From Pseudomonas sp. R84 (lineage in GTDB: Bacteria > Pseudomonadota > Gammaproteobacteria > Pseudomonadales > Pseudomonadaceae), in contig NZ_CP019426.1 of the NCBI RefSeq assembly GCF_009834515.1, forward strand, positions 2,159,501 to 2,223,500: a stretch of 64,000 nucleotides of DNA, in the 5' to 3' direction. Shown piece by piece: positions 16,646 to 25,187 of this stretch. Every line of letters starts with the position of its first letter. Position 1 is the stretch's first letter. A program made the translations under genes and the position numbers. The notes beneath the pieces are model-generated. The model ran no database searches. It had not been told where the DNA came from and worked only from the letters and a program-made list of their open reading frames with translations.

Positions 16646-18211
16646 TCAGCGGTTAAACCGCTCCACCAACGAGTACTGCGTATTCGCCGTCTTCGTCAGT
16701 TCTTCACTCAGCAACGCCGAGTTATGCGCCTGCTCGGAAGTCTGATCCGCCAACTCCGAAATATTGCTGATGTTGCGGCTGATCTCCTCAGCCACCGCAC
16801 TTTGCTCTTCGGTCGCGGCTGCAATCTGCGTGGTCATGTCGGTGATGTTGGCCACCGCTTCACTGATCCCGACCAGCGCCTGATCCGCTTCCAGCACCCG
16901 CGCTACACCCTCTTCAGCCTGACGATGCCCGGCTTCCATGGTTTGCACAGCACTCGAAGCTGTCTGTTGCAGCTTGGCGATCAGAGCGTGAATCTGCCCG
17001 GTCGATTCGCTGGTGCGTTGCGCCAGTTGGCGTACTTCGTCAGCCACCACAGCAAAACCACGGCCCATTTCACCGGCACGCGCGGCTTCGATCGCAGCGT
17101 TCAGAGCGAGCAAGTTGGTCTGGTCGGCGATGCCTTTGATCACATCAACCACGCCGCCGATTTCGTCGCTGTCCTTGGCCAGTTGGGTCACGGTCAGACC
17201 GGTTTCCCCAACAACTACGGATAGACGCTGAATGGCTTCGCGGGTTTCCCCGGCGATGTCACGACCACGACCGGTCAGGCGATTGGCTTCCTGAGTCGCG
17301 TCAGCGGTGCGCTGCACGTGGCTCGCCACTTCCTGAGTGGTCGCGGCCATCTGGTTGACGGCGGTGGCGACTTGTTCAGTTTCCACGCGTTGACGTTCCA
17401 GGCCGGTCGAGCTGCTGTGTGCCAGTCGGTCGGATTGCTTGGCCTGATCGGTCAGGTGTTCGGCTGTGTCCTGCAAACGGGTCAGGCAGGTTTTCAGGCG
17501 TGCTTCCTGGCTTAGGATCGACATTTCCAGACGCGCCTGCGCGCCACGGCTGTCGGTGTACATCTGCGCGATCAACGGGTCGGAGGTGGTCTGCTCGGCC
17601 AGGCGCAGCAGGCGTTTGAGCCCGCGTTGCTGCCATTGCAGGCCCATCAGGCCCAGCGGCACCGACAAACCGGCAGCCAGAGCAAAGCCCCACTGCGAGT
17701 TCAGTGTCGCGCCGATCACGAAGCTCAGTTGGCTGACCAGAATGAACGGCAGCCAGTCTTGCAACACCGGCAGCCATTTATCGCTGGAAGGGATCGCCGA
17801 CTTGCCCTGGTTGATGCGTTGGTAGAGCGCTTCGGCACGGCGGATCTGTTCGGCGGTGGGTTTGATCCGCACCGACTCGTAACCGACCACCTGATTACCG
17901 TCGAACACCGGTGTTACATAGGCGTTAACCCAGTAATGGTCACCGGTCTTGCAGCGATTCTTGACAATGCCCATCCATGGCAAGCCTTGTTTCAGTGTGC
18001 CCCACATGTGCGAAAACACCGCAGCCGGGACGTCGGGGTGACGAACCAGGTTGTGCGGCGCACGGATCAGTTCCTCACGCGAAAACCCGCTGATCTCGAC
18101 GAATGCGTCGTTGCAGTAGGTGATCACGCCCTTGGCGTCGGTTGTGGAAATCAACCGCTGCTGAGCCGGGAAAGTCCGTTCGCGTTGTGTAATGGGCTGG
18201 TTATTACGCAT
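16646..18211 (-). CDS. aer: Aerotaxis receptor Aer (PAS-containing chemoreceptor)
   Basis: A 521-aa methyl-accepting chemotaxis protein. An N-terminal PAS domain (about 20-120: [25 protein letters not shown], then [19 protein letters not shown]) is followed by a membrane hairpin at about 155-195. The signalling domain has the conserved hairpin tip ([37 protein letters not shown]). There is no periplasmic sensor domain, as expected for Aer, which senses redox through FAD in the PAS domain. In P. aeruginosa aer also lies near the cco genes. A strong terminator follows. Confidence 0.92.
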   Translation of the reverse strand: MRNNQPITQRERTFPAQQRLISTTDAKGVITYCNDAFVEISGFSREELIRAPHNLVRHPDVPAAVFSHMWGTLKQGLPWMGIVKNRCKTGDHYWVNAYVTPVFDGNQVVGYESVRIKPTAEQIRRAEALYQRINQGKSAIPSSDKWLPVLQDWLPFILVSQLSFVIGATLNSQWGFALAAGLSVPLGLMGLQWQQRGLKRLLRLAEQTTSDPLIAQMYTDSRGAQARLEMSILSQEARLKTCLTRLQDTAEHLTDQAKQSDRLAHSSSTGLERQRVETEQVATAVNQMAATTQEVASHVQRTADATQEANRLTGRGRDIAGETREAIQRLSVVVGETGLTVTQLAKDSDEIGGVVDVIKGIADQTNLLALNAAIEAARAGEMGRGFAVVADEVRQLAQRTSESTGQIHALIAKLQQTASSAVQTMEAGHRQAEEGVARVLEADQALVGISEAVANITDMTTQIAAATEEQSAVAEEISRNISNISELADQTSEQAHNSALLSEELTKTANTQYSLVERFNR

Positions 18212-18260
18212 GGTTTTTCAATCCGCAAGGCTTTGAAAGGTTGTCGGCGGTGCCAGCTTT

Positions 18261-18283
18261 TTATTGAAATTTTTTTTCAATAA
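18261..18283. terminator. AT-rich hairpin between the CPBP protease gene and aer
   Basis: TTATTGAAA (18261-18269) and TTTCAATAA (18275-18283) form a 9-bp inverted repeat in a T-rich stretch 30 bp past the protease stop. It may be a weak terminator or part of the aer promoter region. Half-site spacing does not fit an Anr box. Confidence 0.4.
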
Positions 18284-18313
18284 TCAGCACGGCGTCGCAA
18301 AACGGCGCTTGCT

Positions 18314-19105
18314 TCAGCCGGCGAGCATCGGATAAGTGAACAAGCCGAAATGCAGCAGGTTCAGGCCGAAATGCGTGGCGATCGCCGCGCCGAGTCCGCC
18401 AAAACGGTAGGCCAGACCATAACCGACGCCCGCCAGCCCTGCCAGCAACACCCAGGTCCAGCCCGCGCCGGCATGCACCAGACCAAACAGCAGCGAGGCC
18501 AGCAGCAGGGCGAGGTTGTCCCCGTACGGCAAGTGTTTGAAGCGCTGGCTGAGGCCGCCCTGTATATAGCCGCGAAACAGCGCTTCCTCGACCAAGGTCA
18601 CTAGCAGCAGGTTGTTCAGCACCCACAGCCAGGCCTGATCCGGCCATTTCGGTGCCCAGGCAATCACGCCCAGCAACAGCGCGCCGCCGAGGGCCAGAAC
18701 CGTGCTTAGCGTCAGGGCGAGGGCGGTGGCGTACACGCTCAGGCGTAACGAACGTCGCCCGACAATCCACGGGCACACCAGCAGCAGCCAGAAGCCAATG
18801 AGCGGTTTATCCAGATTCAGGTACATCGAGAATGGCACGGCGTTGTCGGTGAAGCGCTGCGGATCAATGGCGCGACCGTTGGCGAAGCCCGGCAGCCAGT
18901 GCAACGCCAGCGCCAAAGCCAGCACGATAAATAGGCCATGGCCGAGAAAACGTGCGACCGGAACCTGTTGCTGGCGAACGGCAAAACCGGCGAACACCAG
19001 CAGCCCCACGGAAATCAAAGCGAGCCAGCCGAGGTGGCCGTAGCTCAGCGCCCATCCATAACCGAGGCTGAGAAGCGCCAGATAGAGCCATGGCAAAGCC
19101 TTCAT
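18314..19105 (-). CDS. CPBP family intramembrane metalloprotease
   Basis: A 263-aa polytopic membrane protein starting MKALPWLYLALLSLGYGW, with about seven or eight helices. The CAAX/CPBP motifs are present: EEALFRG (Glu173, Glu174, Arg178), FGLVHAG (His211) and THFGLNLLHF (His245). Relatives process prenylated or small peptide substrates, but no substrate is visible here. The frame extends to 19198 but the N-terminal helix starts at 19105. Confidence 0.85.
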   Translation of the reverse strand: MKALPWLYLALLSLGYGWALSYGHLGWLALISVGLLVFAGFAVRQQQVPVARFLGHGLFIVLALALALHWLPGFANGRAIDPQRFTDNAVPFSMYLNLDKPLIGFWLLLVCPWIVGRRSLRLSVYATALALTLSTVLALGGALLLGVIAWAPKWPDQAWLWVLNNLLLVTLVEEALFRGYIQGGLSQRFKHLPYGDNLALLLASLLFGLVHAGAGWTWVLLAGLAGVGYGLAYRFGGLGAAIATHFGLNLLHFGLFTYPMLAG

Positions 19106-19221
19106 CGAAAGTCCCTGTGCAGAATGTGTGGAGGGGCTTTCTACACGGGTGGGGGCGTGGGGACAAGTGAAGGTGAGGCGGTGATCGGGGACAACCAAAA
19201 TATCCTTGGTAACCCGATCAA

Positions 19222-19313
19222 CTGTAGGAGTGAGCCTGCTCGCGATTGCGGTGTGTCATTCAACGCAGATGTTGGCGGACCCACCGCAATCGCGAGCAGG
19301 CTCACTCCTACAG
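19222..19313. repeat. REP doublet: perfect 32-bp inverted repeat
   Basis: Arms at 19222-19253 and 19282-19313 are exact reverse complements over 32 bp, separated by 28 bp. Each arm is a typical Pseudomonas REP (CTGTAGGAGTGAGCCTGCTC). It separates the minus-strand inhA-like gene from the CPBP protease gene and could act as a transcript end or RNA-stabilising hairpin. Confidence 0.85.
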
Positions 19314-19335
19314 GGTTTTGTATTTGGCTGACGAA

Positions 19336-20022
19336 TCAGTGCAGATTGAGTTTCGCGGCAGCACGCTCGGTGATTTCCGTGCGCAACTTCAGTGATGGCG
19401 CCGCACGCAAACGTGCCTCATCGACAATCGCACCCGGCGCAGTCTCCGGGCTGCCCGAGTTGAACGGCGGCGCTGGGGCATATTCCAATTGCAACTGAAT
19501 CAGTTGCGCCGTGTCGGCCCCCACCAACTCTTCAGCCAACACCAAGGCAAAATCGATCCCCGCTGTAATTCCGCCACCCGTAAACAGGTTGCCGTCACGC
19601 ACCACCCGATCCTTCACCGCAATCGCCCCCAATGTCGGCAGCAAATCGTGATACGCCCAATGCGTGGTCGCGCGTTTGCCTTGCAGCAGGCCTGCTGCGC
19701 CGAGGACCAGCGAGCCGGTGCACACTGAGGTCACATATTTCGCCTGAAGGGCCTGGCGTTTGATGAAGTCCAGCGTCTGCGCGTCTTCCATCAACGGCCC
19801 GACACCGCCGCCGCCGGGAATGCAGATCACATCCAGACACGGGCAATCCTCGAACGTGATGGTCGGTTTCAATAGCAGACCGGTGCTGGCGGTCACCGGC
19901 ATCAGATCCTTCCAGATCAGATGCACCTGCACGCCCGGCAACGAGGCGAGCACGTCGTACGGCCCGGTCAGGTCGAGTTGCTGAACCTGTGGAAACAACA
20001 GAAAACCGATCTGCAGCGTCAT
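19336..20022 (-). CDS. inhA: DJ-1/PfpI family protein, isonitrile hydratase-like
   Basis: A 228-aa DJ-1/PfpI-superfamily protein. The nucleophile elbow is Cys101 in TSVCTGSL, with upstream PQVQQLDLTGPYDVLAS and IPGGGGVGPL. These are features of Pseudomonas isonitrile hydratase, in which Cys101 is catalytic. That enzyme turns isonitriles into N-substituted formamides. It is divergent from a GlxA-type regulator with the same fold in its N-terminal half, suggesting paralogous enzyme and regulator. Actual substrate is not shown by sequence. Confidence 0.78.
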   Translation of the reverse strand: MTLQIGFLLFPQVQQLDLTGPYDVLASLPGVQVHLIWKDLMPVTASTGLLLKPTITFEDCPCLDVICIPGGGGVGPLMEDAQTLDFIKRQALQAKYVTSVCTGSLVLGAAGLLQGKRATTHWAYHDLLPTLGAIAVKDRVVRDGNLFTGGGITAGIDFALVLAEELVGADTAQLIQLQLEYAPAPPFNSGSPETAPGAIVDEARLRAAPSLKLRTEITERAAAKLNLH

Positions 20023-20112
20023 CGTTCTTGCTCCATGAAAAAGGGGTGGACGGCTTCACTGTAGGCGCGTAGGTTCTGGCGCATACGCCAATAACCCCAC
20101 GAATTACGCCAA

Positions 20113-21096
20113 ATGCCCAAAGCCATCCACGTACTCGCGTTTGCCAACATGCAGATCCTCGATGTCACCGGGCCGTTGCAGGTGTTCGCCTCGGCCAACG
20201 ACATCGCCCGTCAGCGCGGCTTGCCGATGCCTTATGCACCGAGTGTGATTGCCAGCGGCGGCGGGGCGGTGATGTCATCGGCGGGTTTGGCGGTGTTGGC
20301 TGAGCCGTTGCCCGAAGCGCCCAGCGACACGTTGATCATTGCCGGTGGCTGGGGCATTTATCCCGCCGCCGAAGATGTGCCGCTGGTGGATTGGGTGCGC
20401 CAACATGCCGGTAAATGTCGACGCGTGGCCTCCGTGTGTACAGGGGCATTTCTATTGGCCGCCAGTGGCTGGCTTGATGGCCGCAGAGTGGTCACCCACT
20501 GGACCCGCTGCGAACAACTGGCGCAGCAGCACCCGAAACTGCAAGTCGAAGCCAATCCGATTTTCATCAATGACGGCCCGGTGTGGACCTCGGCAGGTGT
20601 CACTGCCGGCATCGATCTGGCGCTGGCGATGGTGGAAGAGGACTTGGGCAGCGACATCGCATTGGACGTCGCCCGGCATCTTGTGGTGTTTCTCAAACGT
20701 CCGGGCGGACAGTCGCAGTTCAGCGTGACCCTGTCGTTGCAGAATCAGGGCAATCGTTTTGATGAGTTGCACGCGTGGATCGCCGAAAACCTCACCTGCG
20801 ATCTCGGCATCCCGACGCTGGCCGAGCAGGCTGGCATGAGCGAACGCAGTTTCGTCCGCCATTACCGCGCCGACACCGGCCAGACCCCGGCGCGGGCGAT
20901 TGAACTGATCCGCGTCGAAACCGCCCGGCGATTGCTCAGTGACACAGGTTTGCCGGTCAAACGCATCGCCGCCAATTGCGGGTTTGGCAGTGAAGAGACA
21001 TTGCGACGAAGTTTCCTGCGGGCTATCGGCGTGACGCCTCAGGCCTATCGCGAGCGATTTTCGGTTAGCGCTGCAGCAGAACTGGTGATGCCTTGA
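20113..21096 (+). CDS. GlxA family AraC-type transcriptional regulator
   Basis: A 327-aa protein with an N-terminal DJ-1/PfpI domain (about 1-190, including ASVCTGAFLLAASG) and a C-terminal AraC HTH pair (about 220-320, with LAEQAGMSERSFVRHYRADTG and KRIAANCGFGSEETLRRSF). GlxA-type regulators commonly control neighbouring genes for nitrogen or small-metabolite use. The 90-bp divergent gap to the inhA-like gene probably holds the operator, though no clear dyad was picked out. Confidence 0.9.
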   Translation: MPKAIHVLAFANMQILDVTGPLQVFASANDIARQRGLPMPYAPSVIASGGGAVMSSAGLAVLAEPLPEAPSDTLIIAGGWGIYPAAEDVPLVDWVRQHAGKCRRVASVCTGAFLLAASGWLDGRRVVTHWTRCEQLAQQHPKLQVEANPIFINDGPVWTSAGVTAGIDLALAMVEEDLGSDIALDVARHLVVFLKRPGGQSQFSVTLSLQNQGNRFDELHAWIAENLTCDLGIPTLAEQAGMSERSFVRHYRADTGQTPARAIELIRVETARRLLSDTGLPVKRIAANCGFGSEETLRRSFLRAIGVTPQAYRERFSVSAAAELVMP

Positions 21097-21171
21097 GCAT
21101 TTCCGGTGGGGCTTTCTCCGGTTCAGATAGACTGCGCAGCTTATTCTGCCAACCGACTTCAAGGACGATGC

Positions 21172-21804
21172 ATGTCACTCAAATCGCTGCTTGCTCTGCT
21201 GGTATTCGTCGGGATGCTGGCCGGTTGCGCTTCGCCGCCCCCGTCACTGCCGGATACCCCGCAACGCCGTGAACTGATGGAGCGCATGTTTGCCAAGTCG
21301 ACGATCATGCTGTCATTCAAGGAACTCGAAGCACGAGCTGCCGCCGAGCCGGGCGAACGAAAGCGCCAAGTCTCTGCAGATGAGGCAGTGGCCAGCCATA
21401 AGAAACAAATGAATGTCGACCTGCCAGCCGCGTACTGGCAGCAGCGCCGCGCAAACCTCGCGCAACTGATCGATGCCAGAGCCAAGGGCGAAGCCATCGG
21501 CCTGACGGCTTATAAAGAAAAGTACTTCGAGCAGTTGTCCGAGGCTCCGACGCCCATGCTAGCGGCTCTGGCCGATGCACCGCGAATGGACGCGCTTCCA
21601 GAGTTTGCGCTGGTGCTGCCCAATGATCATCAACTCAGTTACTTCTACTTGATGACCGTCGCGGATGAGACGTTCTGGGAAATTGAGCAGTTTTACCAGC
21701 ACATGGCCGATCTGGATGCCCAGTACGGCGTATGCGCGCTGTACCCGGATTGCTACCGCCCGGACTTCCGCACGGCTAAGCCTCGGCTTCCGCCACCTGA
21801 TTGA
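21172..21804 (+). CDS. Hypothetical lipoprotein
   Basis: A 210-aa protein starting MSLKSLLALLVFVGMLAGCASPPPS, with a type II signal peptide and lipobox LAGC. The mature part is helical and soluble with no recognised domain. AAGGA precedes the ATG. Its 3' end overlaps the convergent downstream gene by 29 bp. Function is unknown. Confidence 0.8.
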   Translation: MSLKSLLALLVFVGMLAGCASPPPSLPDTPQRRELMERMFAKSTIMLSFKELEARAAAEPGERKRQVSADEAVASHKKQMNVDLPAAYWQQRRANLAQLIDARAKGEAIGLTAYKEKYFEQLSEAPTPMLAALADAPRMDALPEFALVLPNDHQLSYFYLMTVADETFWEIEQFYQHMADLDAQYGVCALYPDCYRPDFRTAKPRLPPPD

Positions 21805-22165
21805 AATACTTCGTCCGATCCGGCGTAAACGTCACACGCATCTTCGTCCGCGAGCAGGTCAGCGAACGCTCTTCACTCAAATCGATATCCAGATCCTCGC
21901 CGCGCAAGCCTTGCCACTGCGCCAGATACTTCAGCGAGCCATATTTCTCGTTTTTCTTCAGGCTGCGGCTCACGCCACCTTTCCAGCCGAGCACTGGCAG
22001 TTCGTCGGCGAGGCAGCGCTGGGCGAGGTCGGGGAAGCGGGTGGCGCGTTGGCGGCCGATTTCCCAGCATTTGATCAGGCCTTTGTCCGCGGCTTCCCAG
22101 AGTTGGGTGCGGGTCAGGCCGCTGCGAAGAGGCGTGTCGATGGTGCGCTGGACGTGCTGGGACAT
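21776..22165 (-). CDS. Conserved hypothetical protein
   Basis: A 129-aa soluble protein starting MSQHVQRTIDTPLRSGLTRTQLW. It is rich in charged residues (GGVSRSLKKNEKYGSLKYLAQW, then SEERSLTCSRTKMRVTF) with no membrane segment. I cannot assign a family. The start at 22165 is preferred to 22276 because the extension has a low-complexity N-terminus. It overlaps the convergent lipoprotein gene by 29 bp. Confidence 0.6.
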   Translation of the reverse strand: MSQHVQRTIDTPLRSGLTRTQLWEAADKGLIKCWEIGRQRATRFPDLAQRCLADELPVLGWKGGVSRSLKKNEKYGSLKYLAQWQGLRGEDLDIDLSEERSLTCSRTKMRVTFTPDRTKYFNQVAEAEA

Positions 22166-22476
22166 TCTGGTTCCTTGAATTCGGGTTTTATTGGACAGCT
22201 CCGCTGTGCCCGTTGCGGTGGATGGTAGGGGCGGATGTAACGGCTGGCAACAAGGTATTTCGGGGTGTAAGTGCAAGTTACGAGGGTGGCTTTACGTGGC
22301 GTTTGTGAGTTTTTTGCAGGCATTGATTTACACAAAGTGTCGCCGCAGGTAACCGGTGCAGGGGGCAGCGCCGAAATTCGGCGCTGGGTGATGTGTGTGG
22401 CGTGTAGTCCGGCTTCCCACAAAAGGCGTTTAAAGTACGATTTATCTGACAGACGCTGACGAAGAACGGGACGACC
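22166..22476. other. Intergenic region with a perfect short hairpin
   Basis: No supported gene in 311 bp. AGCGCCGAA (22367-22375) and TTCGGCGCT (22377-22385) are 9-bp arms around a single base. It may form the end of the minus-strand GH15 transcript, but no T-run follows. Confidence 0.4.
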
Positions 22477-24303
22477 TCAAGGCTGCCACTCACTCTTTTC
22501 CCCGCTCAAGCGTCGATCCAGAAAGCTCGCCGCACTGATCAACGCCAGATGTGTCAACGCCTGTGGCGTATTGCCAAGGTGCCGGCCATGGCTGTCGAAT
22601 TCTTCGGCATACAACCCGAGCGGGTTGGCATAGCGCAGCAATTGCTCAAACTCCAGATGTGCTTTTTCAACCTGCCCCGCGCGAGCCAGGCATTCGACAT
22701 ACCAGAACGAGCACGCAGCAAAAGCGCCTTCGGTGCCGGCCAGGCCATCGATATTGCTGTCGTCGTTGCGATAGCGATACACCATGCCGTCGCGCACCAG
22801 ATGTTTTTCAATCGCCTCAAGCGTCGACAGCCAGCGCGGATCCTTGGCGCTGACGAAGCGCACCAACGGCATCAGCAGCATCGAGCCGTCCAGCGCCGTG
22901 CCACCCTTGTACTGAACGAAATGCCCGCGCTTTTCATCCCAGAAGTTGTCCCAGATATCCGCGTAGATCGCCTGCCGGGTCTGATCCCATTGCGCGAATG
23001 GCGCCGGCAGCGAGCGTTTCGAGGCCAAACGAATAGCCCGGTCCAGCGCTACCCAGCACATCAAACGCGAGTGCAGAAAGTGGTGCTGCTCACCGCGCAT
23101 CTCCCAAATGCCAACGTCTTTGGTCTGCCACGTCTCACAGACTTGATCGACGACTTCGCGCACGTGTTTCCAGCCCTCGTGGGAAATTGCATCGCCGTAT
23201 TTGTTGACCAGATACACCGCGTCCATCAGCTCGCCGAAGATATCCAGTTGAATCTGATCGTAAGCGCCGTTGCCGATGCGCACCGGTTGCGCGCCGCCGT
23301 GACCGGACAGGTGCGAAAGCTCGGTTTCCGGCAATTCCTGTCGTCCGTCGATGGCGTACAGAATGTTCAACTTCATCGGCTTGCCGCAGCAATCGCTGAC
23401 CCGTCCGCGCAGCCAGCCCATATAGGCGTTGGCTTCGCCGACAAAGCCCAGGCGCATGAACGCGTACACCGTGAATGACGCGTCGCGGATCCACGTGTAG
23501 CGATAATCCCAGTTGCGTTCGCCGCCGGGCGTTTCCGGAAGACCGAAAGTGGCGGCAGCGAGAATGGCTCCGTGTTTGCGCGACGTCAGCAGTTTCAACG
23601 CAAGGGCCGAGCGGTTGACCATTTCGCGCCAGCGTCCGCGGTAAATCGACTGTCCGATCCAGTCGCGCCAGAACTTCAGCGTGCGGTCCATGCACAAGTG
23701 TCCGGCGCCTTCGGCGAATCGAGGATCATCGGTGGCACCGAGCATGAACGCCGCCGTTTCATCTTGCTTGAGCGTGAATTGCGCCACCGCTGCTTGCGCA
23801 TCGATCCGCAGCGGCTGGTCCGAAGCCAGGCGCAGTGATGGTTGGCCAGCAGCGCTGAACGTCACGTCTTGTTGATCCATCTCTGCTCGGGTGTCGGCTC
23901 GGGCGTAATCGTGGCGCACGGCGCAGCGCATCGTGAAAGTCGCCGAGCCACTTACTACGCGAACCCGCCGCATTAACAGCGGCAGGGCATCGTCACTGTC
24001 TCCGATAGGCAACAGGTCGGTGATTTCTACCACCGCACGCTCACTCAGCCAGCGGGTTTGCAGCACATTGGTGTCGGGCAGGTAAATCTGCTCGCGGCGC
24101 GCATCGGGCAAGTCCGGCGCCAACTGAAAAATCCCCGCGTCGGGGCTGTCCAGCAACGAACAGAAAATCGACGGGCTGTCGAACTCCGGCCAGCAGAAGA
24201 AATCCACGCTACCGCGATCATTGATCAGCGCTGCACTGCGCATGTCACCGATGATGCCGTGGGCATCGATCGGACTTTGTCGTTCCAGGTGATGCTCAGC
24301 CAT
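22477..24303 (-). CDS. Glycoside hydrolase family 15 protein (glucoamylase/trehalase type)
   Basis: A 608-aa protein with an N-terminal beta-sandwich domain (about 1-220) and an (alpha/alpha)6 barrel (about 240-600). GH15 signatures are visible: GGERNWDYRYTWIRDASFTVYA, GIWEMRGEQHHFLHSRLMCW with a likely catalytic Glu, DGLAGTEGAF and LYAEEFDSHGRHLGNTPQALTH with the second acidic pair. There is no signal peptide, so it is cytoplasmic. Bacterial members act on alpha-glucans or trehalose. Its start overlaps the stop of the SDR gene by eight bases. Confidence 0.9.
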   Translation of the reverse strand: MAEHHLERQSPIDAHGIIGDMRSAALINDRGSVDFFCWPEFDSPSIFCSLLDSPDAGIFQLAPDLPDARREQIYLPDTNVLQTRWLSERAVVEITDLLPIGDSDDALPLLMRRVRVVSGSATFTMRCAVRHDYARADTRAEMDQQDVTFSAAGQPSLRLASDQPLRIDAQAAVAQFTLKQDETAAFMLGATDDPRFAEGAGHLCMDRTLKFWRDWIGQSIYRGRWREMVNRSALALKLLTSRKHGAILAAATFGLPETPGGERNWDYRYTWIRDASFTVYAFMRLGFVGEANAYMGWLRGRVSDCCGKPMKLNILYAIDGRQELPETELSHLSGHGGAQPVRIGNGAYDQIQLDIFGELMDAVYLVNKYGDAISHEGWKHVREVVDQVCETWQTKDVGIWEMRGEQHHFLHSRLMCWVALDRAIRLASKRSLPAPFAQWDQTRQAIYADIWDNFWDEKRGHFVQYKGGTALDGSMLLMPLVRFVSAKDPRWLSTLEAIEKHLVRDGMVYRYRNDDSNIDGLAGTEGAFAACSFWYVECLARAGQVEKAHLEFEQLLRYANPLGLYAEEFDSHGRHLGNTPQALTHLALISAASFLDRRLSGEKSEWQP

Positions 24304-25096
24304 TGCCGCGAAACTCCGGATAGAGGCTCATGCCGCCGTCGATGAACAGGGTGGTGCCGACGATGTAATCGGAGGCATCCGAGGCGAGAAAGACCACGGC
24401 GTTGGCGATGTCTTCCGCGTCGCCGATACGGCCGTAGGGGATCAGCTCCAGCAGTTTGTCGCCGGCAGCGCCTTCGGTCGCGTCTTTGTTGATTGCCGTG
24501 CGAATCGCCCCCGGCGCGATGCCGTTAATGCGAATGCGTTGATGGCTGACTTCCTGCGCGAGGGTCTGCATCAATTGATCGACGCCACCCTTGGACGCGG
24601 CGTAATTGACGTGCCCGGCCCAGGGAATGCGTTGGTGCACTGAACTCATGTGAATGATTTTGCCGGCGGCGCTGGACACGCCTTCGCGAATGCCCTGGCG
24701 ATTGAAGATGCGCAGGGCGGCGCGGGCACAGAGAAACTGTCCGGTGAGATTGACGCCGATGACCGCGTTCCAGTCGTCGAGGGTCATGTCCACGGCGGCG
24801 GCGTCTTTTTGCATCCCGGAATTGGCGATCAGAATATCCAGTGAGCCGAAGGCGTCGAGGGTTTCGGCGAACAGTCGCTCAACGTCGTCTTCCTTCGAGA
24901 CGTCGGCGCCGATGGCCAGCGCCTGGCCGCCGTCGGCAATGATCTGCCGGGCCAGTGCTTCGGCCGGTTCTGCCTGGCGGTTGTAGTTGATGACCACCGC
25001 CGCGCCGGCTGCGGCCAAGGCTTTGGCGCACGCCTGGCCAATGCCGGAGCTGGCGCCGGTGATCAGAGCTGTTTGTCCGGCGAGGGAAATGTGCAT
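24296..25096 (-). CDS. SDR family oxidoreductase, glucose 1-dehydrogenase-like
   Basis: A 266-aa classical SDR starting MHISLAGQTALITGASSGIG. It has the NAD(P)-binding TGASSGIG, the NSG (usually NAG) motif, catalytic Ser (HMSSVHQ), YAASK and a C-terminal VGTTLFIDGGMSL. Similar Pseudomonas proteins are annotated glucose 1-dehydrogenase. Overlap with the GH15 gene suggests one operon in which released glucose might be oxidised; this link is inference. The start at 25096 is chosen over 25108 by family alignment. Confidence 0.88.
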   Translation of the reverse strand: MHISLAGQTALITGASSGIGQACAKALAAAGAAVVINYNRQAEPAEALARQIIADGGQALAIGADVSKEDDVERLFAETLDAFGSLDILIANSGMQKDAAAVDMTLDDWNAVIGVNLTGQFLCARAALRIFNRQGIREGVSSAAGKIIHMSSVHQRIPWAGHVNYAASKGGVDQLMQTLAQEVSHQRIRINGIAPGAIRTAINKDATEGAAGDKLLELIPYGRIGDAEDIANAVVFLASDASDYIVGTTLFIDGGMSLYPEFRGNG

Positions 25097-25187
25097 GCAA
25101 AGTCGCACCTTGGGTCAGTGGGCTTATTTAGCTGACTGACGTGCGGCGGCGAGAGTTCATCTCGCGATCATGAAAAGATCGACAGCT

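Noticed and set aside
18261..18283. Anr box upstream of aer
   Set aside because: TTGAA and TTCAA half-sites are too far apart for TTGAT-N4-ATCAA; the element is better seen as an AT-rich hairpin.
22271..22493. Short ORFs on both strands between the hypothetical and GH15 genes
   Set aside because: No ribosome-binding sites, no protein-like composition, and a hairpin lies across them.
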